64,000 bases of DNA from Candidatus Bipolaricaulota bacterium (GCA_022838705.1 JALHJZ010000001.1:230689-294688); one strand, 5' to 3'; counted from the first letter of the stretch, positions 29,053-37,539 are shown. The notes: generated by a model not told the origin, from the letters alone. Numbers and translations: made by a program.

Positions 29053-29410
29053 TGGTGGAGGTGGGGGGAGTCGAACCCCCGTCCGAAAACCCCTCGGCTT
29101 CGGCTTCTACAAGCTTAGCCCGCGTTCTTGTTCTCGGGCGTCACGCTCCCACGGGCGGGATCGTTCGGCCCCCAGCCTCGTTCGGTTTCATCCAGGTTGC
29201 CCAAGGCCAGCCACCTGGACCAGCCCGTCTTGTCGACGCCCTGACGGCACCCCACGGGCGGGGGCGCCGCGGACGGCCTACGCCTAGTTCAGGGCGTAAG
29301 CAGGAACAGTTGCGTAGTCGGCGTTTGTTTGCCGTTCCGTCGGATTTAGGAGGAGACGGACCTCCGCCTGCCGCCTGGCCTCGGTGTTCCCGTCGAGACC
29401 GGTCACCCCC
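29053..29410 (-). ncRNA. ssrA: tmRNA (transfer-messenger RNA)
   Basis: 358 nt on the minus strand. The tRNA-like ends match: 5' GGGGGTG pairs with 3' CACCTCC (one G-U), followed by the conserved 5' segment GACCGGTCTCGACGGG and the T arm GGGGG-TTCGACT-CCCCC, with encoded CCA. The tag region lies near 29284-29331 on this strand. tmRNA rescues ribosomes stalled on broken messages by adding a degradation tag, together with SmpB. The only short frame with a plausible hydrophobic end reads ...ADYATVPAYALN-stop, ending in ALN rather than the common LAA, and it does not begin at the GCA that would normally be the resume codon. Confidence 0.95.
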
Positions 29411-29420
29411 AAGCACCTCG

Positions 29421-29449
29421 ATTATACTCCCCACGGAGGCGGTGGCCAA
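29421..29449 (-). promoter_or_regulatory. ssrA promoter
   Basis: TTGGCC (29449-29444) and TATAAT (29426-29421) on the minus strand with a 17-nt spacer. The -10 ends 10 bases before the tmRNA 5' end, so the transcription start would be within a few bases of it. Confidence 0.65.
29423..29428 (+). promoter_or_regulatory. -10 box for comEC, overlapping the ssrA -10
   Basis: TATACT on the plus strand overlaps the opposite-strand TATAAT of ssrA in the sequence ATTATACT, so the two promoters cannot easily be open together. It is followed by GGAGG and the ATG at 29449. Confidence 0.45.
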
Positions 29450-30903
29450 TGGGACGGGCTCTCCTTCCTGGGCTTGGGGTGGCCCTCGGGTTTGGGATCG
29501 CGTTCGGCTACCTCCTCACCCCCGGCCCCATCGCCTTGGCCGTGGCGGGAGCGGCGCTGGCCGTCGGGGCGTGGCGCCGGTCCGTGGTGGCGCTGTGGAT
29601 CGCCGCGTTCGCGGTGGGCCTCGCCCTCCCCGTCCCGGAACCGCTCCCGCCCCATCTGGAGTTCCAGCTTCCGAATCTGGGAGAGGTCACGGGCCGCGTC
29701 CTCGACATCCCCGAGCCCCGCGCGAAGAATGTGTCGTTCACCCTCGCTCTGGATTCCCTCCCGGTGCGGCTCCTCGTGTACGTGCCCCCTACCCCTCGCG
29801 TCGGCCCCGGGGATCGGGTGAGGCTGGTGGGGCAGTGGGCGCCGGCGCAACCGGAGGCGTGGCGCACGAGCCTCGCCCGGCGCGGGATTCATGGCCTGTT
29901 CTGGGCAGCCGAACTCGAGGTCCTCACCGCGGGCGGACCAGGGCCCGCCCGGTGGGCATCGCGTGTCCGGCAGGATCTCGTCGCGCGCCTCGACGCTGCC
30001 CTCTCCCCGCGGGCGGCGGACCTCCTCGCCGCCCTCCTCCTCGGCGCACGGGGGAGGCTCCCCGACGAGGACGAGGAGGCATTTCGCATGGCAGGCGTGG
30101 CGCACGTCCTCGCCCTCTCCGGGCTCCATGTGGGGATCCTCGCCGCCGGGGGATGGTGGCTGCTTGGGCTCCTGCGGATCCGCCCCAGTTGGCGGTACCT
30201 CGTCCTCGTCCCGGCAATTGGGTTCTACGTCCTCGTCGGCGGGGCGCGAGTTTCCCTCATTCGGGCGGGGATCATGTTCGCCGTCGTCGGCCTGTTCTGG
30301 CTCCTCTGGGAGCGGGGATGGGTCCTACGGAAGTGGTTCGATCCGCTGCAGGGGCTGGCGCTTGCGGCGATCGTCGTCCTCGCCCTGTGGCCATGGTCGG
30401 CGTTCGACGCGGGCTTCCAGCTCTCATTCCTCGCTACGGCGGGGATCCTCTTGTTCCTCCCCGGATGGACGGGATCCGCGGTGCGCGGGAAGCTCTCGCG
30501 CGTGGCCCGCTGGGCCGCGGATACCGCCGCAGTGACCCTCTGTGCCCAAGCAGGGGCAATCCCGATCGTTGGAACCGTGTTCGGCTACGTCTCCCTGTAC
30601 GGGGTGCTCGCAAACCTCGTCCTCCTCCCGTGGACGGGGCTCATCCTATGGGGCGGGATCCTCCTTTCCGCCCTCGCCGCGCTCCCCGTTTCGCTGCCGC
30701 TCGGACTCGTGGCGGAACGGGTCCTCGTCGGCCCCTACCTCGCCGTGGTGCGGTGGCTTTCGTCCCTCCCCGGTGCGTCGCTTCCGGTGGGCCCGGGGTT
30801 CGGGCTGTGGTCCCTCTTCGCCGCGGGCGGGATCCTCCTCCTCAAGGCGGCGCGGGAGGAGACAGGGCACGGGCCAGCGCTCGATCGAACATCGCCACGG
30901 TGA
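29449..30903 (+). CDS. comEC: ComEC/Rec2-family DNA-uptake channel (no nuclease domain)
   Basis: 484 residues, polytopic inner-membrane protein. The N-terminal helices and OB-like segment (VTGRVLDIPE, GDRVRLVGQW) are followed by the competence core with LLGARGRLPDEDEEAFRMAGVAH split by the conserved LALSGLHVGIL motif, then several helices. The C-terminal metallo-beta-lactamase domain found in longer ComEC proteins is missing, so strand degradation would need another nuclease. ComEC carries single-stranded DNA into the cytosol during transformation. Its last 62 bases overlap the convergent uracil-DNA glycosylase gene. Confidence 0.9.
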   Translation: MGRALLPGLGVALGFGIAFGYLLTPGPIALAVAGAALAVGAWRRSVVALWIAAFAVGLALPVPEPLPPHLEFQLPNLGEVTGRVLDIPEPRAKNVSFTLALDSLPVRLLVYVPPTPRVGPGDRVRLVGQWAPAQPEAWRTSLARRGIHGLFWAAELEVLTAGGPGPARWASRVRQDLVARLDAALSPRAADLLAALLLGARGRLPDEDEEAFRMAGVAHVLALSGLHVGILAAGGWWLLGLLRIRPSWRYLVLVPAIGFYVLVGGARVSLIRAGIMFAVVGLFWLLWERGWVLRKWFDPLQGLALAAIVVLALWPWSAFDAGFQLSFLATAGILLFLPGWTGSAVRGKLSRVARWAADTAAVTLCAQAGAIPIVGTVFGYVSLYGVLANLVLLPWTGLILWGGILLSALAALPVSLPLGLVAERVLVGPYLAVVRWLSSLPGASLPVGPGFGLWSLFAAGGILLLKAAREETGHGPALDRTSPR

Positions 30904-31540
30904 GCCGGCCGGTCTGGGTGTTCTGCCGTGAAGGATGGTAGGAGGCAACGAGGGTCGGGAGCCCTGCGCCCGGCGCGGAGCTCGCTCCGTGAGCGAACCG
31001 TGGCAGGCGTCCCTCAGCCCCGAGCGCGCGCAGAGCGCGTCCACACCCGTCGAACGCGATCCGCCCCAGGGCGAGGATGACCCGGACCTCGGTCAAGATC
31101 CCAAGCTCTTCGACCAAGTAGGGAAGGCAGGCTGCCACCTCCCCCCGCGTGGGGCGGTTCCCCGGCGGGGCGCAGCGCACGACCGCAGTGAGGTAGGCGC
31201 CGTGCAGTTCCAGGCCGTCCTCCCGATCGTGGGAGAACGGCTGGTTGGCGAGGCCGGCCCGGTAGAGGGAGCCCAGGAGGAAGTCCCCGGCACCGTGGGG
31301 ACCGTCGCCGGTGAACAGGCGGCCGGTGCGGTTCGCGCCGTGGGCCGCGGGGGCCAATCCCACGATGAGGAGCCGCGCCCGAGGATCCCCAAACCCGGGG
31401 ACAGGGCGGCCCCAGTAACTCTGCTCCCGAAACGAGCGGCGCTTCGCGCGGGCCACCGCTTCCCGGTAGAAGACGAGCCGCGGGCAGCGTTGGCACGCCA
31501 CCACCCGCTCCCCCAGCGCAGCTAGCCCCCGATCCTCCAC
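30842..31540 (-). CDS. Family 5 uracil-DNA glycosylase (UDGb)
   Basis: 232 residues. Iron-sulfur cysteines are suggested by ACQRCP near the N-terminus and by VVRCAPPGNRP and AACLPYL later. The active-site motif GLAPAAHGANRTGRLFTGD and the C-terminal SYHPSRQNTQTGRLT match family 5, which removes uracil and other deaminated bases and is typical of thermophiles and some high-GC bacteria. GTG 31540 lies inside the end of the WD40 gene (19-base overlap), so the two are translated from one message. Confidence 0.9.
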   Translation of the reverse strand: MEDRGLAALGERVVACQRCPRLVFYREAVARAKRRSFREQSYWGRPVPGFGDPRARLLIVGLAPAAHGANRTGRLFTGDGPHGAGDFLLGSLYRAGLANQPFSHDREDGLELHGAYLTAVVRCAPPGNRPTRGEVAACLPYLVEELGILTEVRVILALGRIAFDGCGRALRALGAEGRLPRFAHGASSAPGAGLPTLVASYHPSRQNTQTGRLTVAMFDRALARALSPPAPP

Positions 31541-32511
31541 AGCCGGATGCTTTTGTCCCGCGACGTCGTCACCACCCGCCCGCCATCAGGGAACACCACG
31601 AGGCCCCAAATGCTATCCGTGTGGCCAGGGTGCTCGGAGATCATCGTCCGCGACGCAAGGTCCCACACCTCGACCTTGTTCGAGAACCCGCCGCAGATGA
31701 TCCTCTTCCCGTCTGGGGAGAAGGCCATCACGTACACGGAACTCGCTCTCCCACCGCTCACCCGCTCCGCGCGGAGCTGCAGGGCCTCCTCCCACGTATC
31801 GGTGCGGTAGATTCGGATCTCGCCCGGGTTGTTGACGCACCCGAGGAATTGCCCATCGGGAGAGAAGGCCACGAAGTACACGTTGATCCCCGCCCGGATC
31901 TTATCCCGTTTGAGCCGGAGCGTATCCACATCCCACACCCGCACGTACCCGTCACAGCCGCTCGTGGCGAGGGTCCTGCTATCGGGGGAGAAGGTCACGC
32001 ACCGCACCCACCCCATGTGGGCCCGGTTCTTGTACTCCGCATCCACGAGCCCGGGCTCGATGAGGAGCCCGACCTCGATCCACGAGCTCGTGTCCCACAG
32101 GCGCACCGTGCTGTCGAACGCCCCCGAGGCGAGGAGCGTCCCGTCCGGCGAGAACGCCACCGTCCACACCGAGAACCGGTGGGCGTACTTCTTCATGAGG
32201 AGCTCGCCCGAGGCGATCTCCCACACCATCAAGTGCCCGTCCTTGTCCCCCGCCGCAATCAGCCGGCCATCGGGGGAGGCAGCAAGGGAGACGACGAACG
32301 CCTCCGCTCCTTTCAGGGTCCGGCTCGCCCGGCTGGGGTCCGCCCATGACCGGATCTCCACCGTCCGCCCCTGGGCGACGGCGAACGTGTCCGCCCCCAC
32401 CCGCGCCAGGGCGTGCTCGTCGAAGTCGCCCGCGACCACGCCCTGGGAAACCCCCACCGCGCCCACAATCCCCACCACAACCAGAGCAGCGATCCCTACA
32501 TGTCGTGCCAT
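31522..32511 (-). CDS. Exported WD40-repeat protein
   Basis: 329 residues. An N-terminal signal peptide or anchor (about residues 4-25) is followed by seven WD40-type repeats with recurring AFSPDG and ending motifs such as VRLWDT, VRVWDV, VEVWDL and IRLWRI. It would form one beta-propeller outside the cytoplasmic membrane and act as a protein-binding scaffold; the partner is unknown. AGGAGGG precedes the ATG. It is co-transcribed with the downstream uracil-DNA glycosylase and divergent from dprA. Confidence 0.88.
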   Translation of the reverse strand: MARHVGIAALVVVGIVGAVGVSQGVVAGDFDEHALARVGADTFAVAQGRTVEIRSWADPSRASRTLKGAEAFVVSLAASPDGRLIAAGDKDGHLMVWEIASGELLMKKYAHRFSVWTVAFSPDGTLLASGAFDSTVRLWDTSSWIEVGLLIEPGLVDAEYKNRAHMGWVRCVTFSPDSRTLATSGCDGYVRVWDVDTLRLKRDKIRAGINVYFVAFSPDGQFLGCVNNPGEIRIYRTDTWEEALQLRAERVSGGRASSVYVMAFSPDGKRIICGGFSNKVEVWDLASRTMISEHPGHTDSIWGLVVFPDGGRVVTTSRDKSIRLWRIGG

Positions 32512-32572
32512 GTCCGCCCTCCTTGACGCCCATCCTACCCCACGCCGGGCGGTGGCGGCTACCATCACCGTG

Positions 32573-33637
32573 ATGGACCGCAAGCTGGCATGGGTGGGGC
32601 TGAACCTCCTCCCGTCCCTGACCCCCCGACGGCGGGACCTCCTCCTGCGGCGGTGCGGGGGACCGGTTGAGGCGTGGCTCTGCCTCGGGGAAGGGCTCCC
32701 CGCGGACCTCCGGGAGGAGGTGGGGGACAAGGTCCTCTCCGAACGCAAGGCCGCGGACCCGGAGCGGGAGCTCGCGCTGGCGGAGCGGGCTGGAGCACGG
32801 ATCCTCACCCACGACGATCCGGACTACCCGCCTCCCCTCCGGGGGATCCCCGCCTCACCGCCGGTCCTGTACATGCTCGGCCGCTGGGAGGGCTCCCGCG
32901 ACGGGTGTGCCGTGGCGATCGTGGGCACCCGGCGCTGTACGAGCTACGGCCGGCTCGTGGCGAAAAAGCTGGGAGCGGAACTGGCCGGCCACGGGGTGAC
33001 CGTGGTGTCGGGGCTCGCCCCGGGAATCGACACCGCGGCCCACGACGGCGCCCTGTCCGCCGGGCGCACGATCGCCGTGCTGGGCTCCGGGCTCGGGAAC
33101 CCGTACCCGGCGGGGAGCGAGCGCCGCATCGCGGAGATCGCCCAGCGCGGCGCGGTCCTGTCCGAGTTCCCGTGGGAGACGCGGGGCGCCCAATGGACCT
33201 TCCCCCGCCGGAACCGGATCATCGCCGGGCTGGCCCGGGTCGTGGTCGTGGTGGAAGCGCCCGAACGTTCGGGGGCCCTCATCACCGCGGACTACGCGCT
33301 CGCCCAGGGGAAGGAGGTCCTCGCCGTCCCTGGCCCGATCACGTCGGACGCCTCACGGGGCACAAACCGCCTCATCCAGGAGGGGGCGAAGCCCGTCCTC
33401 GCGGTCGAGGATGTCCTGTCTGAGCTTGGGATGCCGGCGTTGCCCCTCACCCCCTCGCCCCTCCTCCCCCCGGAGAGCCAGCTCGTCTACGACCTCCTCT
33501 CCCAGGAGCCCCTCGACCCATCGGAGATCGTGGCCCGCACCGGCCTCTCCCACGCCCAGGTCTCCCGGATCCTCCTCGACCTCGCCCTCGCCGGCCACAT
33601 CCAGGAGCTGGCGGGCCGGAAGTACGTCCGTGCGTAA
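32573..33637 (+). CDS. dprA: DNA processing protein DprA/Smf
   Basis: 354 residues. An N-terminal SAM/HhH-like region is followed by the Rossmann-fold DprA core with VAIVGTRRCTSYGR, VVSGLAPGIDTAAHDGAL, the LGSGLGNPYP segment and FPRRNRIIAGLA, then a C-terminal winged-helix domain (ATG 32573 chosen; in-frame GTG 32570 is possible). DprA protects incoming single-stranded DNA and loads RecA during transformation. A TACCAT box lies 7 nt before the ATG, so the message may be leaderless. It fits with comEC and comM in this window. Confidence 0.94.
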   Translation: MDRKLAWVGLNLLPSLTPRRRDLLLRRCGGPVEAWLCLGEGLPADLREEVGDKVLSERKAADPERELALAERAGARILTHDDPDYPPPLRGIPASPPVLYMLGRWEGSRDGCAVAIVGTRRCTSYGRLVAKKLGAELAGHGVTVVSGLAPGIDTAAHDGALSAGRTIAVLGSGLGNPYPAGSERRIAEIAQRGAVLSEFPWETRGAQWTFPRRNRIIAGLARVVVVVEAPERSGALITADYALAQGKEVLAVPGPITSDASRGTNRLIQEGAKPVLAVEDVLSELGMPALPLTPSPLLPPESQLVYDLLSQEPLDPSEIVARTGLSHAQVSRILLDLALAGHIQELAGRKYVRA

Positions 33638-33676
33638 AGTGTAGCTTCTATTACAGATCAGGAACGAATTCCCCAC

Positions 33677-33682
33677 TATACT
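33677..33682 (+). promoter_or_regulatory. -10 box upstream of the vWA/RTX protein gene
   Basis: TATACT followed by a leader of about 70 nt. TTACAG at 33651-33656 could be a poor -35 with an over-long 20-nt spacer. Confidence 0.35.
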
Positions 33683-33760
33683 CCTCCCGGCTGTCCCGCG
33701 GAGGAGTCCCCCGTGGGGCGTCGGCAGTGGACACATGAAGATGAGCCAAGGGAGGCGACG

Positions 33761-35863
33761 ATGAGAAAGACCCTGTTGTTCGTGGTGTTGTGTGCCCTCG
33801 CCCTGACGGCGGGGGCGGCCCCGCAGAGGCTAGCGTTCATCCTCGATGCATCGGATTCGATGAACCTGGCCCTCGCTGGCGGGACGACGAAGTTCGCGTG
33901 GGCCAAGGAGGCCCTGACCCTGGCCGTGAACGACCTCGCGGCGGAAACGGAGCTCGCGATCGCGGTGTTCGGGCATCGGATCCCAAAGAGGCAGGAACCC
34001 GCTACGTGCCGCGATATCGAACTCATCGCGTCGTTCGGGACCTATGGGGAGGTAGATCGGTCGGTCCTGACGGCCACGATCGCCAACCTGACGGCGATGG
34101 GGAAGACCCCCCTTGCCGAGTCGCTCCGCTTCATCGCGACGCGGGTGCCCGCGCCGGCGCGGATCGTCCTCCTCACGGACGGAGGGGAAACGTGCGGGGG
34201 GGACCCGATCGCCGAGGCGCGGCGGATGTGCGCGCTCGGCTACACGGTGGACGTGGTGGGCCTCGCCGTGACCCCGGCCGACGAGACCGCGCTGCGGGCC
34301 CTCGCCGCGGCGGGGTGCGGCCAGTTCGTGGTCGCCCGCGATCCGGCCGACCTGCCGGCCCTGTTCCGCAAGGTGGTGTCCCCGGTTGAGCCGACCCCGC
34401 CCGCGATCCCGGACTGCCTCGCCGCGTACAAGGTGGATCCGGAGATCGTGGCCCTCCTCGTGGAGCATCTCCCATATCCAGTGTGCACGGACCCGATGTG
34501 GAACGTCATCCTGTGCTTCCTGGAGAAAAACCCGCCGGCGAAGGTCATCGTGGGTACAGACGGAGACGACGTCCTGTTCGGCACGCCTGAGAACGACCTC
34601 ATCCTGGGGCTCGGCGGAAACGACCAGCTGTTCGGGTTCGCCGGGAACGACCTCCTCCTCGCTGGACCGGGGGACGACCTCGTCCAGGGCGGGGATGGGG
34701 ACGACCTCATCATCGGCGGGCCGGGAAATGACCTCCTGTTCGGCGGCTCGGGCGACGACGTCGTCTACGGAGAGGATGGAGAAGATCGGATCGAGGGCGA
34801 AGCCGGGAACGACAAGCTGTTCGGCGGGCTCTGCAACGACATCATCCTCGGCGGGCCAGGGTGCAACGTGATCGACGGCGGACCGGGGAAGAACTTCGTC
34901 TACGACGAGGGAACCTGCGCTCCGTGCGCGCCCACGCCGCCCCCGTGCCCCCCGGCAACGCCCGCCAAATGCCTCCCCGCGGCTCCCGTTTCGCCGGTGT
35001 GCACCCCAACTGCGGAAGTGAAAACGGTCGTCGAGGGCGGAAGCATCGTCCTCAAGGCGCACGTGGATGACCCGGATGGGGACGCGGTCGCCATCACCTG
35101 GTCCGCTCCGAAGGGGATGTTCTCCGATCCGCATGCGTTCGAGACGACGTACTACGCGCCGTGGGTCAAGTCCTGCGACGGGGAGAAGGTCGTCGTCACC
35201 CTCGTCGCCGTGGACGCCTGCGGGGCGAAGGCCCAGGACGAACTCATCCTCCACGTGCTCAACGTGAACCACCCGCCGGCGGTGGACGCCGGCCCCGATC
35301 TCGCCGTGGACGAGGGCGGCAAGGTGAACCTCCTCGCTTCCGCGTGCGATCCGGACGACGATGCCCTGAGTTACCTGTGGACGATCGCCTGCGGCCGCGG
35401 ATCGCTCGACAACCCTCGCTCCCTGCAGCCGGTCTACACCGCTCCGCTCGTTTCCCATTGCGAAGGGGAGACCGTCGAGCTCACCCTCACCGTGACCGAT
35501 GCCTGCGGCGCGGTGGTAAGGGACACGATGCGCGTCCACGTACGGAACCTGAACAAGGCGCCGTGGGCCGACGCCGGTCCGGACCTCCAGGTGCCGGAGA
35601 AGGCGCAGATCATGATCCTCGGCAAGGCAGGGGACCCAGATGGGGAAAGGCTCACCGTCTCTTGGTGGGCCAGCGCGGGCACGCTCGTCAACGCCGAGAC
35701 CCTGTGCCCGCTGTTCATCGCCCCGGAGGTCGAGGGATGTGACCTGATGGAGGTCACCGTCGTCCTGTGCGTGGTGGACCCGTGCGGGGAGCTGGCTCGC
35801 GACTCGCTCGTGATCCGGGTCCAGAACGTGAACCACCCGCCCTCAGTCACGGCAGACCCGTAG
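33761..35863 (+). CDS. Secreted vWA / RTX-repeat / Ig-like multidomain protein
   Basis: 700 residues. A signal peptide (residues 1-19, ending TAGAA) is followed by a von Willebrand A domain at about 24-205 with an intact metal site (DASDSMN, a DxSxS motif, and LLTDGGE). A linker leads to calcium-binding RTX nonapeptides at about 262-383 (units such as GGSGDDVVYG and GGPGNDLLFG), a Cys/Pro-rich hinge, and three PKD/Ig-like repeats (each with a DPDGD or similar turn and a C-terminal LHVLNVNHPP type strand). Cysteines are frequent in the C-terminal repeats. It looks like a calcium-dependent cell-surface or secreted adhesion protein. GGGAGG precedes the ATG, and a strong terminator follows. No export system is adjacent. 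Confidence 0.85.
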   Translation: MRKTLLFVVLCALALTAGAAPQRLAFILDASDSMNLALAGGTTKFAWAKEALTLAVNDLAAETELAIAVFGHRIPKRQEPATCRDIELIASFGTYGEVDRSVLTATIANLTAMGKTPLAESLRFIATRVPAPARIVLLTDGGETCGGDPIAEARRMCALGYTVDVVGLAVTPADETALRALAAAGCGQFVVARDPADLPALFRKVVSPVEPTPPAIPDCLAAYKVDPEIVALLVEHLPYPVCTDPMWNVILCFLEKNPPAKVIVGTDGDDVLFGTPENDLILGLGGNDQLFGFAGNDLLLAGPGDDLVQGGDGDDLIIGGPGNDLLFGGSGDDVVYGEDGEDRIEGEAGNDKLFGGLCNDIILGGPGCNVIDGGPGKNFVYDEGTCAPCAPTPPPCPPATPAKCLPAAPVSPVCTPTAEVKTVVEGGSIVLKAHVDDPDGDAVAITWSAPKGMFSDPHAFETTYYAPWVKSCDGEKVVVTLVAVDACGAKAQDELILHVLNVNHPPAVDAGPDLAVDEGGKVNLLASACDPDDDALSYLWTIACGRGSLDNPRSLQPVYTAPLVSHCEGETVELTLTVTDACGAVVRDTMRVHVRNLNKAPWADAGPDLQVPEKAQIMILGKAGDPDGERLTVSWWASAGTLVNAETLCPLFIAPEVEGCDLMEVTVVLCVVDPCGELARDSLVIRVQNVNHPPSVTADP
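34546..34911 (+). repeat. RTX-type calcium-binding repeat array inside the vWA protein
   Basis: About thirteen imperfect copies of a 27-nt (9-residue) unit with the pattern GGxGxDxLx. They are in frame and protein-coding, so this is a domain repeat and not a CRISPR array. Confidence 0.85.
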
Positions 35864-35887
35864 AGGTAGAGGAACGCAGCGAGATCA

Positions 35888-35910
35888 CGGGGCCGCCTCG
35901 GGCGGCCCCG
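35888..35910. terminator. Intrinsic terminator after the vWA/RTX gene
   Basis: A perfect 10-bp stem (CGGGGCCGCC / GGCGGCCCCG) with loop TCG, followed on the plus strand by TTCCTTT. It lies between convergent genes and may work in both directions. The stem is identical to that at 40901-40923. Confidence 0.8.
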
Positions 35911-35938
35911 TTCCTTTGCCGAGGGGAGCCCTCCGAGT

Positions 35939-36208
35939 TCAGCCCTGGAGCTTGTCCCGGATCTCGACCAGGGTGTCCAGGATGCGGAACACCACGATCA
36001 ACACTTCGCACGAGATCCGGACCATGATCGGGCCGAGGAGGAGGGTGAGGACCCCCGACAGCACCTGCCCCCCGCCCCCGTACCGGGCCGAGGCTCCGGT
36101 CACGATCATCACCAACCCCAGTACGACGCACGCCAGAGCACCGATCCAGAAGATGACCTGGATCGCCACCGGGGTGAGCATTTTCCGAAACGTAAGGTAG
36201 TCTTCCAT
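35939..36208 (-). CDS. DUF4282-like small membrane protein
   Basis: 89 residues with two transmembrane segments (about 15-37 and 47-78 with the glycine-rich loop ARYGGGGQ between them) and the start FRKMLTPVAIQVIFWIG, which is typical of DUF4282. Function is unknown. AAGGAGGTA precedes the ATG at good spacing. It follows the DUF501 gene by 38 bases and may be the last gene of the lipoylation operon. Confidence 0.7.
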   Translation of the reverse strand: MEDYLTFRKMLTPVAIQVIFWIGALACVVLGLVMIVTGASARYGGGGQVLSGVLTLLLGPIMVRISCEVLIVVFRILDTLVEIRDKLQG

Positions 36209-36246
36209 GAATACCTCCTTTCAACGAGGAGTATAGGGAACGAAGT

Positions 36247-36816
36247 TCAGGGATGGCAACCCGGGAGGCCTGCCCCGTGGACCCCCACTGCGCACTCCAC
36301 CCGCTGAGGAGGACAGGCGAGCGCGGGCAGTTCCGCCGCCACCGCCTCCCCGATCGGGTTCCCGCCGCGGGCGAGGAAGTGGGCGAGGTGGGCATGGAGA
36401 CACTTTACCCGGTAAGGGTTCCCGAGCCCGGCGATCCCTGTCGCCAAACGCCCCTCGGCCCCCACCCTCCGCAGAAACTCTCGCTCCTTTGGGGAGAGGA
36501 GGGAGAGGCGTTCCCGCCGGTAAGCATCGTGGGCGGCGGCGTACCGCGCCGCGAGGTCCGGATCGGTTGCGAGGCGGGCCTCGAACCTCTTCACGGCCCC
36601 CCCGGATTCCAGGCGCCCGACCGCGGCCACGAGGAACGGACACGAGAGCCAGAACAGGGTCGGAAAGACGGTGAACTCCGCCCCCAGCCGGTGGAGGGGG
36701 TGGGTGAGGACCACCTGGGGGTACCCGTACGGGCAGCGGCAGGCCACAGCAAGGGCCCCGACTGGCGGGCGGCCGAGCTGCCACTGGATCGTGTTGAGAT
36801 CGGTGGGGTCGAGCAC
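36247..36816 (-). CDS. DUF501 family protein
   Basis: 189 residues. Matches DUF501: QLGRPPVGALAVACRCPYGYP, then PTLFWLSCPFLVAAVGRLE and a conserved GIAGLGNPYRVKCLHAHLAH stretch. Several conserved Cys and His residues suggest metal binding, but no activity is known for the family. The GTG at 36816 is three bases after the lplA stop, so it belongs to the lipoylation gene run. Confidence 0.85.
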   Translation of the reverse strand: MLDPTDLNTIQWQLGRPPVGALAVACRCPYGYPQVVLTHPLHRLGAEFTVFPTLFWLSCPFLVAAVGRLESGGAVKRFEARLATDPDLAARYAAAHDAYRRERLSLLSPKEREFLRRVGAEGRLATGIAGLGNPYRVKCLHAHLAHFLARGGNPIGEAVAAELPALACPPQRVECAVGVHGAGLPGCHP

Positions 36817-36819
36817 GGC

Positions 36820-37539
36820 TCAGGGCACTCCCCGCGCCGAGGAGAGGGCATCGGCGAGGGCCCACTCCCGGAGCGAGATCGCCGCGAGCCCTGCCCGTCC
36901 GAGCGGGCGGAACGCACTGAGGATCAGGCGGATCCCCTCCTCGATCGTCACCGTGTGCCCGGTGAGGGAGGAGAGGTCACCCCCCGCAGCGGGCTGGGAG
37001 GGCACGCCGTGCGGGGCGTACCCCGCCCGCAGGGCGAGGAGGAGCGCCTCCATCGGGACCGTGTCGGGGGAGAGGAGGAGCGTCCCGTGGTGAAGGAGCG
37101 CCCTCCGCCGCAGTTGGGCCGACCCGGAGACCTTGGCCTCCCCCACGAACACCGCCCCCCCCCGCGGTTCGGCCTCGATCCCTAGCCTCTCCTCGAGGGC
37201 GGAAGAGAGGAGCCCGGTGAGGTAACCCTGGGACTCCCGCACCGAGGTCCAGGGCGCCGTGAGAGGAAGGGTGAGGGAGAAGTTGAGGTTCCCCGCGTGG
37301 TGGTACACCGCGCCTCCCCCGGAGGGGCGCTTGAGAACCGGGATCCTCAGGCGAGCACACGCCTCAAGGTCAGCCTCGTCCTCGATCCTCTGGCCGCGGC
37401 CCACAACCACGCACCGCGGGTTGCGCCACACGCGAAGGGTAGGAGGGACCTCCTCCCGCGCCACCGCACCGAGGATCACCTCGTCGAGGGCGAGGTTGAG
37501 AAGAGGGTCGCGGTACTCGAGGTCGAGGAGGACCCTCAT
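36820..37539 (-). CDS. lplA: Lipoate-protein ligase A family protein
   Basis: 239 residues. It has the lipoate-binding motif RPSGGGAVYHHAGNLNFS and the catalytic lysine segment GEAKVSGSAQ. It would attach free lipoate (or octanoate, as LipM/LipL relatives do) to carrier lysines. The presence of lipB and lipA in the same operon means the cell can both make and scavenge lipoyl groups, or that this protein acts as an amidotransferase. The ATG overlaps the lipA stop as ATGA. Confidence 0.9.
   Translation of the reverse strand: MRVLLDLEYRDPLLNLALDEVILGAVAREEVPPTLRVWRNPRCVVVGRGQRIEDEADLEACARLRIPVLKRPSGGGAVYHHAGNLNFSLTLPLTAPWTSVRESQGYLTGLLSSALEERLGIEAEPRGGAVFVGEAKVSGSAQLRRRALLHHGTLLLSPDTVPMEALLLALRAGYAPHGVPSQPAAGGDLSSLTGHTVTIEEGIRLILSAFRPLGRAGLAAISLREWALADALSSARGVP

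Noticed and set aside
34546..34911. Regular 27-nt spacing that resembles a CRISPR or satellite array
   Set aside because: The units are in frame and encode GGxGxDxxx calcium-binding repeats; spacers are not unique and repeats are not identical.
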